Positions 17,373-26,620 are shown, numbered from the stretch's first letter. The stretch: DNA of 64,000 nt from Sphingomonas sp. BAUL-RG-20F-R05-02 (GCF_022662305.1 NZ_JAKNQH010000004.1:1-64000); one strand, 5' to 3'. Program-made: numbers and translations. Notes: a model not told the origin generated them from the sequence alone.

Positions 17373-17949
17373 CTAGGCTGTCTGCAACCAAGTGATCGCG
17401 TCCGCCCCGGCCGGCAGATACGCCGGTGCGCTCATGTCAGTCACTGCGCGCCAGACCGCCGCGGCAACGTCCTCGGACGAGGTGTTCGGGCCAGTGTCCT
17501 GCTGCCAGCCCGCCATCACCTGCTCAACCAACGGCATATAGGACTTCGGGACGCCGCCGGTTATCACCGCGTCGGCGTTGTCCCCCTAAGCGCGTCGTCG
17601 GCGCGCGGCCCGGTAGCACAACCCGGTCGCGCGCGTTGAACGGCGCGAGTTCGAGATCCACACTGTCTGAAAAGGCATTCACGGCCGCCTTGATGGCTGT
17701 GTAAACCGACAGCAGCGGCAGCGGCCGGTAGGTCCGAGGAGGTGACGTTGACGACGACGCCGTTGCGCCGCTCGCGCATCTGCGGCAGCACCGCCTGCAT
17801 CATCGCGATCGTGCCGAGCGTTTTGGTCTCAAGGATGTGCCGCGCCGCCTCGATCGGCGTGCCCTCTAGTGCGTTGGGGAAGCCGACACCGGCATTGTTC
17901 ACTAGAGCGTCGATCGGACTCGCATACGCCTGCGGCCACGTGCCAGCAG
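17373..17949 (-). pseudogene. SDR pseudogene, truncated and frameshifted
   Basis: Pieces of one short-chain dehydrogenase lie in three frames. From about 17949 to 17740 the frame reads SPIDALVNNAGVG, MRERRNGVVVNVTSS, the middle of an SDR. It then shifts; the Tyr-Lys region (VYTAIKAAVNAFSDSVDLEL) is in another frame near 17640-17710. The C-terminal part (GGVPKSYMPLVEQVMAGW, then GADAITWLQ) lies in a third from 17567 to 17373. The Rossmann cofactor loop at the N-terminus is missing. With at least two frameshifts and a 5' truncation it cannot encode an enzyme. Confidence 0.75.
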
Positions 17950-18268
17950 CTCCTGCAAGATTGCTGGGACGCAGACGGAACCGTTGGAACGTCCGAGATC
18001 GATGGAGCTTAGTACTTCCGACAGCCCACCAAGTTGGTGGGCGATCATCGACATCTGTCGATCTTTATCAGGTTCTGTTTAGCCGGTTCGCAGCTGGCGG
18101 GCGGCCGTTCGTAAAGCTGCGTGGCGCATGATGGTAGGGCCACATAGCGAGGTTTCACTCTGCCACTCCTGACGCTGACCAAGCGGCTTAAAAAGCAAGG
18201 GAGCCATTAGATCAGCAGTTTGTTCATCTCAGACGCCGCCGGATGATCGAGCGGTCCTTAGGAAACAG
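17950..18268. other. Intergenic stretch upstream of SDR gene, with two inverted repeats
   Basis: No intact gene. On the minus strand an ATG near 18057 opens a 40-codon coding-like frame (MSMIAHQLGGLSEVLSS...) that runs into the SDR pseudogene region and stops. It could be the front of another gene joined to the SDR fossil by deletion. Two perfect inverted repeats lie at 18024-18061. Confidence 0.35.
18024..18061. repeat. Two adjacent inverted repeats
   Basis: The first, 18024-18042, is GCCCACCAAGTTGGTGGGC: nine-base arms around one base. The second, 18048-18061, is TCGACATCTGTCGA: six-base arms around two bases. They are only five bases apart, upstream of the SDR at 18269 and downstream (in the other sense) of an SDR fossil. 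They could be operators or a bidirectional hairpin. There is no T-run. Confidence 0.5.
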
Positions 18269-19282
18269 ATGCCGATCAAGCTGAAGCCACTCACCGAGCA
18301 GGTCATCGTCGTCACCGGAGCCACGAGCGGCAACGGGCTTGCCATAGTGGAGCAGGCAGTGAAGGCCGGATCTGCTGTCGTGGCTGTCGCGCGAAACGCA
18401 CACGCGCTTGACGCTTTGCAGGCGCGGCTGCGGGCCAACGGCGCCCGGATCGCCACCTGCATTGCCGATGTCAGTGATATGGCCGCAGTCGAGCGGGTAG
18501 CCGTCATTGCCATAGACGCGTTCGGCGGGTTCGACAGCTGGGTGAACAACGCAGGAGTCGGCACATACGGCACGCTGGAACAAGTGCCGGTTGAAGATCA
18601 TCGGCGCGTGTTCGACGTGAACTATTTTGGTACTCTCAACGGCTCGCTGGTCGCGGCACGGCATCTCCGTGGACGAGGCGGTGCGATCGTCAACGTCGGC
18701 TCGATCCTTGGTGACCGCGCGATTGTCCAGCAGGGCGCATATTGCGCAACCAAGCATGCTGTGCAGGCGCTGACCGATACGCTGCGTATGGAGCTTGAGC
18801 GTGAAGATGCTGGCATTTCCGTCACGCTGGTGAAGCCCGGTGCGATTGATACGCCCTTTCCTGAGCATGCTCGCAACTTCATGGACAAACCGCCCCGACT
18901 GCCACCGCCGCTCTACGCGCCCGAAGTGGTTGCTGACGCCGTGCTGTTCGCCTGCGCTCATGCCAAGCGCACGCTCTATGCGGGCGGCGGCGGACTGCTC
19001 TCGTCTGCACTCTCCCAAGCAGCTCCGCGCCTGGCCGACCTGGCGATGGAAGTCGTCAGTACGACTGCCCAGCAGAAACCCGGCGACCCAGGTGATCCGA
19101 AGCGCCGGGACAATCTTTATGAGGCGCGTACTGACGCGCTACGCGGCAGCCAGCATGTTCATGCCCGCCGGTCCAGTCTCGCCCTGCAGCTTCAGAAGCT
19201 GCCGTTTTCCTCTGTTGCACTCGCGGCCATCGGTGCTTCAGCCGTCGCGCTTACGGCGCGCGCTGTCGCGCGACGGCGTTGA
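18269..19282 (+). CDS. SDR family oxidoreductase with C-terminal membrane tail
   Basis: A 337-residue SDR. The cofactor loop is TGATSGNG, with VNNAGVG, VGSILGD around the Ser, and YCATK as the catalytic pair. The core ends near residue 240. The extra 90 residues carry RDNLYEARTDALRGSQHVHARR and a final hydrophobic helix (VALAAIGASAVALTARAV) ending in Arg-rich residues. That looks like a C-terminal membrane anchor. This longer type occurs widely in sphingomonads and rhizobia. A CCTTAGGAAAC stretch precedes the ATG. Convergent with the small fragment at 19286-19500. Substrate unknown. Confidence 0.87.
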   Translation: MPIKLKPLTEQVIVVTGATSGNGLAIVEQAVKAGSAVVAVARNAHALDALQARLRANGARIATCIADVSDMAAVERVAVIAIDAFGGFDSWVNNAGVGTYGTLEQVPVEDHRRVFDVNYFGTLNGSLVAARHLRGRGGAIVNVGSILGDRAIVQQGAYCATKHAVQALTDTLRMELEREDAGISVTLVKPGAIDTPFPEHARNFMDKPPRLPPPLYAPEVVADAVLFACAHAKRTLYAGGGGLLSSALSQAAPRLADLAMEVVSTTAQQKPGDPGDPKRRDNLYEARTDALRGSQHVHARRSSLALQLQKLPFSSVALAAIGASAVALTARAVARRR

Positions 19283-19285
19283 TAT

Positions 19286-19500
19286 CTACAAACGCCGCAT
19301 CAGGTGTTTAGCCGCGGCATCTGGTCGATCAACGTTGTATTGAAGTTGCTCAACGACACGGATCGCTGCTCGCGCCTCTTTGTACAGGGAGAAGTGCAAC
19401 AGCGATCGTGAAGATCGTACATCCCTAAACCGGAAGCGAGGTCGGCAAAACCTTCACGGTCGGCGGGTCCGATGTTGGCTTCTGCCCTGCTAGCACCTGC
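19286..19500 (-). pseudogene. C-terminal fragment of an unidentified gene, frameshifted
   Basis: From 19500 leftwards a frame reads EANIGPADREGFADLASGLGM, then YDLHDRCCTS. About 19395 the sense moves to a second frame (LYKEARAAIRVVEQLQYNVD) that ends at a TAG at 19286-19288. Removing one C in a run of three Cs joins the two. The helical, coding-like character in both frames argues for a decayed protein. I do not recognise the family, and an in-frame stop at 19501-19503 cuts off anything upstream. Confidence 0.4.
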
Positions 19501-19639
19501 CTAATGTAAAACGTCTACACTCATGAAAAAATTAGCGCTCTGCGAAATGTCTTTGGTGTACCAGCCGCCGACAAAAACGGGCGATCGGCACTGCGACGGC
19601 ACGAACGTCCTGCCAACGTCACACATCGGGGAAAACTAC

Positions 19640-20443
19640 ATGCGAATGCGCACGATCATCTGGACAAGTGTTGCGCTGTTCATCGCGGGGCCGGCGATGG
19701 CGGACGAAGAACCGCGCTTTTGCCCGACACGCCCGAGCATCGGTGGGTCGAGCTGCACCACCGAGCCGGGGCAGGTGCACGTGGAATATTCGTTCCTCGA
19801 CTGGCAGCGGGACGATCAGGCCGATCAGCGTAACGACCGGATCGTAACGGCGGATCTTCTGACCCGCGTCGGCATCGGCAAGAACACCGAGCTGCAACTG
19901 GGTTGGACCGGGTTCGGGCATGACCGTACGCGCGACAAGACGTCCGGCGCCATCGACACGGTCAATGGCACGGGCGACGTTACGTTCGCGGTCCGCCAGC
20001 ATCTTGCGGGCGAGGAAGGGAAGCCGTTCTCCACGGGGATTCAGGCGTTTGTCACGGCGCCGACCGGTCGCAATCCGGTCGGTGCGGGAACATGGACGAC
20101 GGGGGTGATCATTCCCGTTCAATACGATCTTACCGAAAAGGTCGCGGTTTCGTTCACCGGGGAGGCGGACGCCGCCGCAAACGAGTCAGGCGATGGGCGG
20201 CACCTTGCCTACAGCGGCATCGCGGGCCTGCGTTATAAATTGACCGACAACATCTCAACCTTCGCGGAGCTGTCGCTCGAGCGTGACGATGATCCGGAAA
20301 AGCACGAGACGTTTGCACTCGCGGCGATTTCAACAGCCTGGCGACCGATCAAGACGCTGCAGTTCGACGTGTCGGCGGTGGCAGGGCTCAACCGCGCGTC
20401 GCCGGACATCCGGCTCGTCACTGGCGGGGCGGTGCTGTTCTAG
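19640..20443 (+). CDS. Outer-membrane transporter-like protein (Phenol_MetA_deg type)
   Basis: A 267-residue exported protein. The signal peptide is about residues 1-21 (TIIWTSVALFIAGPAMA). The mature part is a beta-barrel of alternating polar and hydrophobic strands ending in Phe, the usual outer-membrane insertion signal (VTGGAVLF). It resembles the transporter family named after MetA of phenol degradation, thought to pass hydrophobic compounds across the outer membrane. I start at the ATG at 19640, preceded by GGGGA and followed at once by the signal peptide; the frame is open 39 codons further upstream but without a signal. First of several exported proteins in the same direction. Confidence 0.75.
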   Translation: MRMRTIIWTSVALFIAGPAMADEEPRFCPTRPSIGGSSCTTEPGQVHVEYSFLDWQRDDQADQRNDRIVTADLLTRVGIGKNTELQLGWTGFGHDRTRDKTSGAIDTVNGTGDVTFAVRQHLAGEEGKPFSTGIQAFVTAPTGRNPVGAGTWTTGVIIPVQYDLTEKVAVSFTGEADAAANESGDGRHLAYSGIAGLRYKLTDNISTFAELSLERDDDPEKHETFALAAISTAWRPIKTLQFDVSAVAGLNRASPDIRLVTGGAVLF

Positions 20444-20602
20444 CACTGCGCGCGCGAGGCAATGCCCTAGCCGGAGCAGGACCGAGGCATCTCAGTGCAC
20501 GCCACAGAGTGGCTGGGGCTTCGCGCTTGCCACAGGGCCACCGGACGTGACAGCATGTCCTCCAACGACGATCCGACTGAGGACGTTGGGGGAGGATGAT
20601 GA

Positions 20603-22114
20603 ATGACGGTACGCCGATTTTTGCTTCTGCTCGGCATGATCGGCACGTCGGCAACGGCGGCGCCGGTGGTGAAGATCGCGCAAGGCAGCTTGAACGGTGG
20701 CGAAGCCGCCGGTGTCGCGGTGTTCAAGGGCATCCCCTACGCGGCGCCCCCGGTCGGCACCTTACGCTGGCGGGCGCCCGCAGCGGCCCCGACATGGTCG
20801 GGGGTGCGGCAAGCCGCGGCATACGGACCGGTTTGCCCCCAGGCGCACGTCACCTGGGCCGGGCACGACCTCGATCGCACCAGCGAGGATTGTCTCACGC
20901 TTAACGTGTGGACGCCGCACGCGGCGGTCGGTGCGCGCCTGCCGGTGCTGGTCTGGTTCCACGGCGGCGGGTACACGGCCGGCGCAGGCTCGCAGCGCAC
21001 CTATGAGGGCAGCACGCTCGCGCGCCGGGGCGTGGTGATCGTGACGGTGAACTACCGCCTTGGCGTGCTCGGCTACCTCGCCCATCCGGCGCTGAGCAAG
21101 GAGGCGAAGGACGGCACCTCCGGCAATTACGGCCTGCTCGATCAGATCGCCGCGCTCCACTGGGTTCAGGCGAATATCGCGCGCTTCGGTGGCGACCCCA
21201 AGAATGTCACGGTCGCAGGGCAGTCGGCGGGCGGTGGATCGGCCATGTTGGTGTCGATCGCGCCGCGTGCCCGGGGCCTCTTCCAGAAGGCGATTTTTGA
21301 GAGCGGCGCGGCGCTCGGTCTGCCTGGCGCGGGCGAGACTGGGCTTGGTCCGGCAGAGGCGACCGGCGCGGCGTTCGCGAGAACGCTGAAGGTGCAGACC
21401 CTTGCTCAGCTTCGCGCGCTGCCGGTGGCGACGCTGTTGGGAGCGGTCACGCCGCGTGTGAGCACCGGCCCGATCCTCGACGGCAAGGTGGTGCCGATGG
21501 ATATCACCGCCGCCTATCGCAGCGGTCGGGACGCGGGCGTGCCGATCCTGCTCGGCTGGAACAGCAACGAGGCGGCGCGTTTCATCGATCATGCGACGCT
21601 GGCGGGGTACGCCGCATCCGCCCGGCAGAGCTATGGGCCGCTCGCGCCCGGCTTGCTCCGCCTGTACCCCGCGACGACCGAGGCTGCCGCCACGCGCGCC
21701 GCACAGGATCTGATGAGCGACGCCGGCTTCGGCTGGCGAAGCTGGAGTATCGCCGAGGCGCGAAACAGGGCAGGCGCGGCTCCGGTGTTCCTCTACCAGT
21801 TCGACGATCCTCCGCCGGGGCCGGACGGATCGCGAACGAACGGCGCGGTTCACTCCGATGAGCTTGGCTTCGTGTGGGGAAACGACGATCCGCACGGGCG
21901 CTGGTCGGCCGCCGATCGCGCGCTGTCCGACGATATGCAGGCTTACTGGGTCGATTTCATGCGCAAGGGCGATCCCAACGGCTCCGGCCTGCCGCGATGG
22001 GATGCATATCGCGGCAGAGGGACTGCGGTGTGGCTGCGTCGCGACGGCATAACGGTGGCGCGCCCGCTCCGCGTGGAGAAACTGCGTGACGTGGACGCGT
22101 TGCTACCGCGGTAA
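20603..22114 (+). CDS. Type-B carboxylesterase, exported
   Basis: A 503-residue esterase of the carboxylesterase/COesterase family, with a signal peptide (LLLLGMIGTSATAA). The family landmarks are in order: FKGIPYAAPPVG, EDCLTLNVW, the oxyanion HGGGY, the nucleophile elbow GQSAGGG, and a His in AVHSDELGFVWG near the C-terminus. The acidic member lies in GWNSNEAARF. GGGGGAGG precedes the ATG. Such enzymes hydrolyse short carboxyl esters in the periplasm or outside the cell. It sits with other exported hydrolases; a related gene at 45886 is broken. Confidence 0.9.
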   Translation: MTVRRFLLLLGMIGTSATAAPVVKIAQGSLNGGEAAGVAVFKGIPYAAPPVGTLRWRAPAAAPTWSGVRQAAAYGPVCPQAHVTWAGHDLDRTSEDCLTLNVWTPHAAVGARLPVLVWFHGGGYTAGAGSQRTYEGSTLARRGVVIVTVNYRLGVLGYLAHPALSKEAKDGTSGNYGLLDQIAALHWVQANIARFGGDPKNVTVAGQSAGGGSAMLVSIAPRARGLFQKAIFESGAALGLPGAGETGLGPAEATGAAFARTLKVQTLAQLRALPVATLLGAVTPRVSTGPILDGKVVPMDITAAYRSGRDAGVPILLGWNSNEAARFIDHATLAGYAASARQSYGPLAPGLLRLYPATTEAAATRAAQDLMSDAGFGWRSWSIAEARNRAGAAPVFLYQFDDPPPGPDGSRTNGAVHSDELGFVWGNDDPHGRWSAADRALSDDMQAYWVDFMRKGDPNGSGLPRWDAYRGRGTAVWLRRDGITVARPLRVEKLRDVDALLPR

Positions 22115-22234
22115 GGACACGCCGCTCCGGAGATCTTCGCGAGCCTGTTCATACGGCGCGGCGGGTGTAGGTTGCAGCCAATCGCCACAGGCATCTGGAG
22201 GGGGCGGCATGCCCGCACGACCACCTAACGCGCG

Positions 22235-23269
22235 TTGCTATCCACTCGGTCAAACCCGCGACCGGACGATCCAGACCCCGGTTCTCGCGGGCGCGCGCGC
22301 GTGATCCCCGCCGTATTGGCTGCGTGTCTGAGTGTTGCGCCGGTTTCGGCCCATCCTCCTCCCGCCGGTGCGGCAGGCGCGCCTGAGCCGTCGTCGCTGG
22401 CGCCGTTGCCGCTTGCGACCCTGGACGAGACGCTGGATATCGCGGGCGATCCGCTCAATGCAGCGGAGGTCCGGACCCGCCTGACTTTGCCGGTCGCGGT
22501 GAACGGCGTCGGTCCGTTTCGCTTCGTGGTGGATAGCGGAGCGGACCGGTCGGTGGTCGGGTTGCGCCTGGCCGCCCGGCTGCGGCTGCGTCCGGAGGGT
22601 TGCCTGCGCCTGCACGGCATGGCCGCGACCACACTGGTACCCGCCGTGCACCTCGACAGCCTCGACTGGGGCGGCGGGCAAATCGAGAACGTGTCGACGC
22701 CTGCGCTTCCCGACGAGGCGATCGGAGCGGACGGACTGCTCGGCATAGACGCTCTGGCCGGGCGGCGACTGAAGCTGGATTTCGAAGCGCGAGCGATCAC
22801 CGTGGAGGATCCGCAGCGGCGTGAGACGACACCGGCAGGGGAGCCGGGCGATATCGTCGTGACGGCGCGGCGGCAGCACGGGCAATTGATCCTCACGGCG
22901 GCGACGTCCTCCGGCGTCAAGATGCTCGCTGTCATTGACACGGGGGCGGAGGTCACAGTCGGCAACAGCGCGCTGCGCGCACGTGTGCTGGCGCGCAAAC
23001 AACCGCTTGAGCCGCATCCGGTCGATCTGATCAGTGTGACCGGGGATCGATTGATCGCCGATCTGGTGACCATACCGGATCTCTCCATCGGGGGCCTGCG
23101 GATCAGGGATCTGCCGGTGGCGTTTGTCGACGCGCCGCCGTTCGCGCTCTTCGGGCTGTCCGACAAACCCGCCGTGTTGCTCGGCACCGACGTGCTGCAG
23201 GCGTTCAGACGCGTCAGCCTGGACTTTCGCCGCCGCAAGGTGCGCTTTTCGTTACGCGCACCGCGATAG
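22235..23269 (+). CDS. Retropepsin-like aspartic protease with two D-S/T-G motifs
   Basis: A protein of up to 344 residues with two retropepsin-like lobes. The first lobe has FRFVVDSGADRSVVG and the second MLAVIDTGAEVTVGN; each is followed by a later hydrophobic-Gly flap element (GADGLLGIDAL, and PAVLLGTDVLQAF). Two D(S/T)GA motifs in one chain would allow an intramolecular pepsin-like dimer. A hydrophobic leader (VIPAVLAACLSVAPVSA) follows position 22. The start is uncertain: the longest frame begins with TTG at 22235, while a GTG at 22301 would give a neat signal peptide. Probably periplasmic. It is in a run with a carboxylesterase and a DUF885 protein. Confidence 0.75.
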   Translation: MLSTRSNPRPDDPDPGSRGRARVIPAVLAACLSVAPVSAHPPPAGAAGAPEPSSLAPLPLATLDETLDIAGDPLNAAEVRTRLTLPVAVNGVGPFRFVVDSGADRSVVGLRLAARLRLRPEGCLRLHGMAATTLVPAVHLDSLDWGGGQIENVSTPALPDEAIGADGLLGIDALAGRRLKLDFEARAITVEDPQRRETTPAGEPGDIVVTARRQHGQLILTAATSSGVKMLAVIDTGAEVTVGNSALRARVLARKQPLEPHPVDLISVTGDRLIADLVTIPDLSIGGLRIRDLPVAFVDAPPFALFGLSDKPAVLLGTDVLQAFRRVSLDFRRRKVRFSLRAPR

Positions 23270-23359
23270 CGCCGATCGCAGCACCCGCAATCCGATCCTT
23301 GTCGACGGGCGGGGGCGCGGCTAGCGCTGCGTCACCAATCGTTGGGGGGAAGATGTCGG

Positions 23360-25171
23360 ATGCTTACCAAACGCGCGTTTGTCGGGATGCTGATGGCGGG
23401 TACGACCCTGCCGCTGATCGAGCCTGTCATGGCCTGCGCCGCCACCGGCACCGGCGCCGAAGACGCCCGGCTGCTGCACTTCCTCGATGCGGCGTTCGAT
23501 GCGAGTGTCGCGCTCAGCCCGGAGACGCAGACCAGCCTCGGCCTCAAGACGAACTACGACCGGCTCGACGATTACACCGACGCGGCCGCACAGCGCGCGC
23601 AGGCGCTTGAGGATGCGCAACTCGCCGACATGCGGCGCAGTTTCGCGCTCGACCGGCTTGGGCCGGATGCGCAGCTCAGCTACCGTCTGTTCGAGGCGCA
23701 GGTCGCCACCGACAAGCGCCAGTCCGCGTTCCGCGATTATGCGTTCCCGGTTTCCACCAACGGCAGCCCGGCCGGCAACATCCCGGTGTTCCTCATCAAC
23801 CAGCACCGCATCGATACGGTGGCGGATGCGCACGCCTATGTCGCCCGGATACGCGATTCGCTGCGGGTGATGCGGGAGGTCGCCGCGACCATCCGGAAAC
23901 AGGCGGCGAAGGGTATCGTGCCGCCGAAGATGGTCTTCGCTCCCGCGCGCGGGGACGCTCGCCAGGTCATCACCGGCGCTCCGTTCGATCACGGCGCGGA
24001 CAGCAGTCTGCTCGCCGACTTCAAGACCAAGGTCGGCAAGCTTTCCGCCCCCGATGCAACCAAGACGGCGCTGATCGCGGAGGCGGTGGCGGCGCTGACG
24101 GGGCCGTTCCGGCAGGGCTTCGACGTTCTGTTCGCCGCGCTCGACGAGATCGAGCCGCTTGCCAAGGGCAACGACGGCGCATGGAGCCTGCCGGGTGGCG
24201 ACGCTTATTACCAGGCGCGGCTCGCCTATTATACCACGACCGACATGACGGCGGAGCAGATCCACCAGCTCGGGCTCAATCAGGTGCAATCGATCCATGC
24301 CGAGATGACCGCGGTGATGACGCGTGCGGGGTTTGCCGGATCGTTGCAGGATCTGTTCGCGGCGCTGCGTACCGATCCGAAGTTCAAATATCCCAACACC
24401 GACGCGGGCCGCCAGCTTTACCTTGGCGATGCGCGCGCGGCGATCGCGCAGACCATGGCGGCCGCGCCGCGCTTCTTCCGTCGCCTGCCCAAGGCTCCTC
24501 TGGAAGTGCGCGCGGTCGAGACATGGCGGCAGGAGACCGCGCCGGTGGCCTTTTACGATCAGCCTGCGCCCGATGGATCGCGGCCGGGCATTTTCTACGT
24601 CAACCTGGCCGACATGACGCAGGTGCAGAAGACGCAGGTGGAGGGCATCGCCCACCACGAAGGCGCGCCCGGACACCATTTCCAGATCGCCCGCGCGCAG
24701 GAACTGACCGGCGTGCCCAAGTTCCGCCGCTTCGGCTATTACGGCGCGTATACCGAAGGATGGGGGCTCTATTCCGAGCGGCTCGCCAAGGAGATGGGCG
24801 CTTACCGCGATCCTTATTCGGAACTGGGAATGCTCGCCCTGCAGGTCTGGCGCGCTTGTCGGCTGGTGCTCGACACGGGCATGCACGCCAAACGCTGGAG
24901 CCGTGACCAAGCGATCGCCTATTTCACCCAGAACGCGCCGCTGTCGGCGCGTGACGTGGTTAAGGAGGTCGACCGCTACATCAACAATCCCGGTCAGGCG
25001 ACGAGCTATATGGTCGGGCAGCAGCGGATCTCCGCCTTGCGGCACAAGGCGGAAGCGGCGCTGGGCGCGCGGTTCGACATTCGCGATTTCCACGAGGTGG
25101 TGCTGGCGCATGGCGCGTTGCCGCTCGACGTGCTGACGCAACAGGTCGATGCCTGGATCGCCGCCGGCTGA
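23360..25171 (+). CDS. DUF885 family protein (HExxH-like metallopeptidase), exported
   Basis: A 603-residue member of the DUF885 family, largely alpha-helical and related in fold to M32/M3-like peptidases. The diagnostic block HHEGAPGHHFQ supplies the two zinc-binding histidines and Glu (HExxPGHH pattern). YTEGWGLYSERLAKEMG, about 40 residues later, holds the third ligand. A signal peptide occupies the start (FVGMLMAGTTLPLIEPVMACAA). I begin at the ATG at 23360, which has GGGGGGAAG upstream; the frame is open to 23342. Family members are annotated as putative peptidases without a known substrate. Confidence 0.88.
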   Translation: MLTKRAFVGMLMAGTTLPLIEPVMACAATGTGAEDARLLHFLDAAFDASVALSPETQTSLGLKTNYDRLDDYTDAAAQRAQALEDAQLADMRRSFALDRLGPDAQLSYRLFEAQVATDKRQSAFRDYAFPVSTNGSPAGNIPVFLINQHRIDTVADAHAYVARIRDSLRVMREVAATIRKQAAKGIVPPKMVFAPARGDARQVITGAPFDHGADSSLLADFKTKVGKLSAPDATKTALIAEAVAALTGPFRQGFDVLFAALDEIEPLAKGNDGAWSLPGGDAYYQARLAYYTTTDMTAEQIHQLGLNQVQSIHAEMTAVMTRAGFAGSLQDLFAALRTDPKFKYPNTDAGRQLYLGDARAAIAQTMAAAPRFFRRLPKAPLEVRAVETWRQETAPVAFYDQPAPDGSRPGIFYVNLADMTQVQKTQVEGIAHHEGAPGHHFQIARAQELTGVPKFRRFGYYGAYTEGWGLYSERLAKEMGAYRDPYSELGMLALQVWRACRLVLDTGMHAKRWSRDQAIAYFTQNAPLSARDVVKEVDRYINNPGQATSYMVGQQRISALRHKAEAALGARFDIRDFHEVVLAHGALPLDVLTQQVDAWIAAG

Positions 25172-25271
25172 CGATCTGGCGTCGGCTGCGAACTGCCTTC
25201 GTTTCGATGGAGGTCATGTTGACTGCCGCCGCGCGCGCCGCGATGGTGGCGTTCTGATGAAGAGGTAGCCG

Positions 25272-26291
25272 ATGTTCATGAACCGCCGCGCCGTCCTCGC
25301 CGGAGGGGTGGCGTTGATTGCCAGCCGCCTCGCTGCGCAAGCGCCCACGCCCGCTGTCCCCCGTGTCCGCCGGCTGTCTCCCGCGTTGGATCAAATGGTG
25401 CTGCCGGGGGCGCAGCCGGAGGTGATCGCCACCGGCATTCGCTGGGCAGAGGGTCCGTTATGGGTCGAGAAGGGCAAGTATCTGCTCTTCGCGGACCCGC
25501 CGGCCAATATCGTCCGACGCTGGCAGCGGGGCCGCCCGGTTGCGGTGTTCCTCGATCCTTCGGGTGCGGCCGGTACTGATTCGAAACTGGTTCGCGAGCC
25601 AGGTGCCAACGGGCTGGCGCTGGATGCACATGGCAGGTTGCTGATCGCCAACAGCGGCGGGCGGAGCATCGACCGTGTCGATCTGGCGACCGGGAAACGG
25701 GTGGCGCTGGTCGATCGTTACGCCGGCAAGCGTTTCAACAGCCCCAACGACATGCATGTCGCGCGCGACGGCTCGATCTATTTCACCGATCCGCCATATG
25801 GGCTGGAGGGGGGCGATGCCTCGACGTTGAAGGAACAGGCGGTCAACGGCGTCTACCGTCTGCGGCCGAACGGCGCCATCGAACTGCTCGACGGCAGCCT
25901 GCCGCGGCCTAACGGCATCGCGATGTCGCCGGACGAACGCCGGCTGTACGTGTCGGTGTCCGACGAAAAGGCGCCCCGGATCATGGTGTACGACCTTGAC
26001 GCCCGGGGCATGCCCCGCAACGCGCGTGTTCTGCTCGACGCGCGGACCTTGCTGGCGGGGGGTGGTCCGGGTCTGCCCGACGGGATGAAGGTCGCGCGCG
26101 ACGGGACGTTGGTCTGTTCGGTGCCTGGCGGCATGATGTTCATGACGCCGGAAGCGGAGCCGCTTGGCCTCATCGAAGATGGCTCGCCGATCGCGAACTG
26201 CGCATTCGGCGAGCGGGGTGCCGCGCTGTTCATGACGTCTGGCACCCGCGTGCTGCGGCTGGCGCTCAAACCTGGCTGGCAGGCGGGCTGA
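25272..26291 (+). CDS. SMP-30/gluconolactonase family protein, exported
   Basis: A 339-residue six-bladed beta-propeller lactonase with a twin-arginine-like leader (MNRRAVLAGGVALIASRLAAQ). Metal ligands are visible: Glu in IRWAEGPLW, Asn in SPNDMHVARDG and Asp in GLPDGMKVARDG. The YFTDPPYG and RPNGIAMSPDERRLYV blocks are classical for SMP-30/LRE proteins. AGAGG lies 6 bases before the ATG. It probably opens a sugar lactone in the periplasm; this may connect with the GMC dehydrogenase elsewhere in the window, but that is only a guess. Confidence 0.88.
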   Translation: MFMNRRAVLAGGVALIASRLAAQAPTPAVPRVRRLSPALDQMVLPGAQPEVIATGIRWAEGPLWVEKGKYLLFADPPANIVRRWQRGRPVAVFLDPSGAAGTDSKLVREPGANGLALDAHGRLLIANSGGRSIDRVDLATGKRVALVDRYAGKRFNSPNDMHVARDGSIYFTDPPYGLEGGDASTLKEQAVNGVYRLRPNGAIELLDGSLPRPNGIAMSPDERRLYVSVSDEKAPRIMVYDLDARGMPRNARVLLDARTLLAGGGPGLPDGMKVARDGTLVCSVPGGMMFMTPEAEPLGLIEDGSPIANCAFGERGAALFMTSGTRVLRLALKPGWQAG

Positions 26292-26312
26292 TCCCCGCGC
26301 GCCTGCGCAGCT

Positions 26313-26620
26313 CAATTGCGGAGGCTGCCCGTTGAAGGCCATCAGTCCGCCGTCTACCGGCAGGCTCACCCCCGTACACCATACTTGCATCGTCGCCCGG
26401 CAGGAACGCCATCATCGCCACGATGTCTTTGGAGGCGAGCCGGTGTTCCGAGCGACATCCGTTCCCTGAACTTGGCCATCAACTCCGGCTCTGCCTGCAT
26501 GCCTGTCCGTCAGGCTCGGGTTCACCGCCTTGACGCGACGCTGCCCTTGGCCGCACTATGTTGGCCACCACGCCTTTCGACGGGTTGTAGGCGAACATGT
26601 CCCATCCGCCCGAGCATGGC
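26313..26620 (-). pseudogene. SDR gene fossil
   Basis: Two islands of an SDR survive on the minus strand. Near 26570-26600 is MFAYNPSKGVVANIV, the catalytic Tyr-xxx-Lys region. Near 26325-26380 is TGVSLPVDGGLMAFNG, the usual SDR C-terminal end. They are in different frames, and the sequence between them (with LTDRHAGRAG) is degenerate. The N-terminal half is gone; an unrelated membrane-protein gene ends at its border. Confidence 0.7.

Noticed and set aside
18024..18042. Nine-base inverted repeat as an insertion-sequence end
   Set aside because: No partner copy, no transposase and no target duplication are visible; kept only as an inverted repeat.
23321..25141. 606-codon open frame on the minus strand across the DUF885 gene
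   Set aside because: Composition is His/Arg-rich as in antisense frames of GC-rich genes; the plus strand has a clear family match with HHEGAPGHH.
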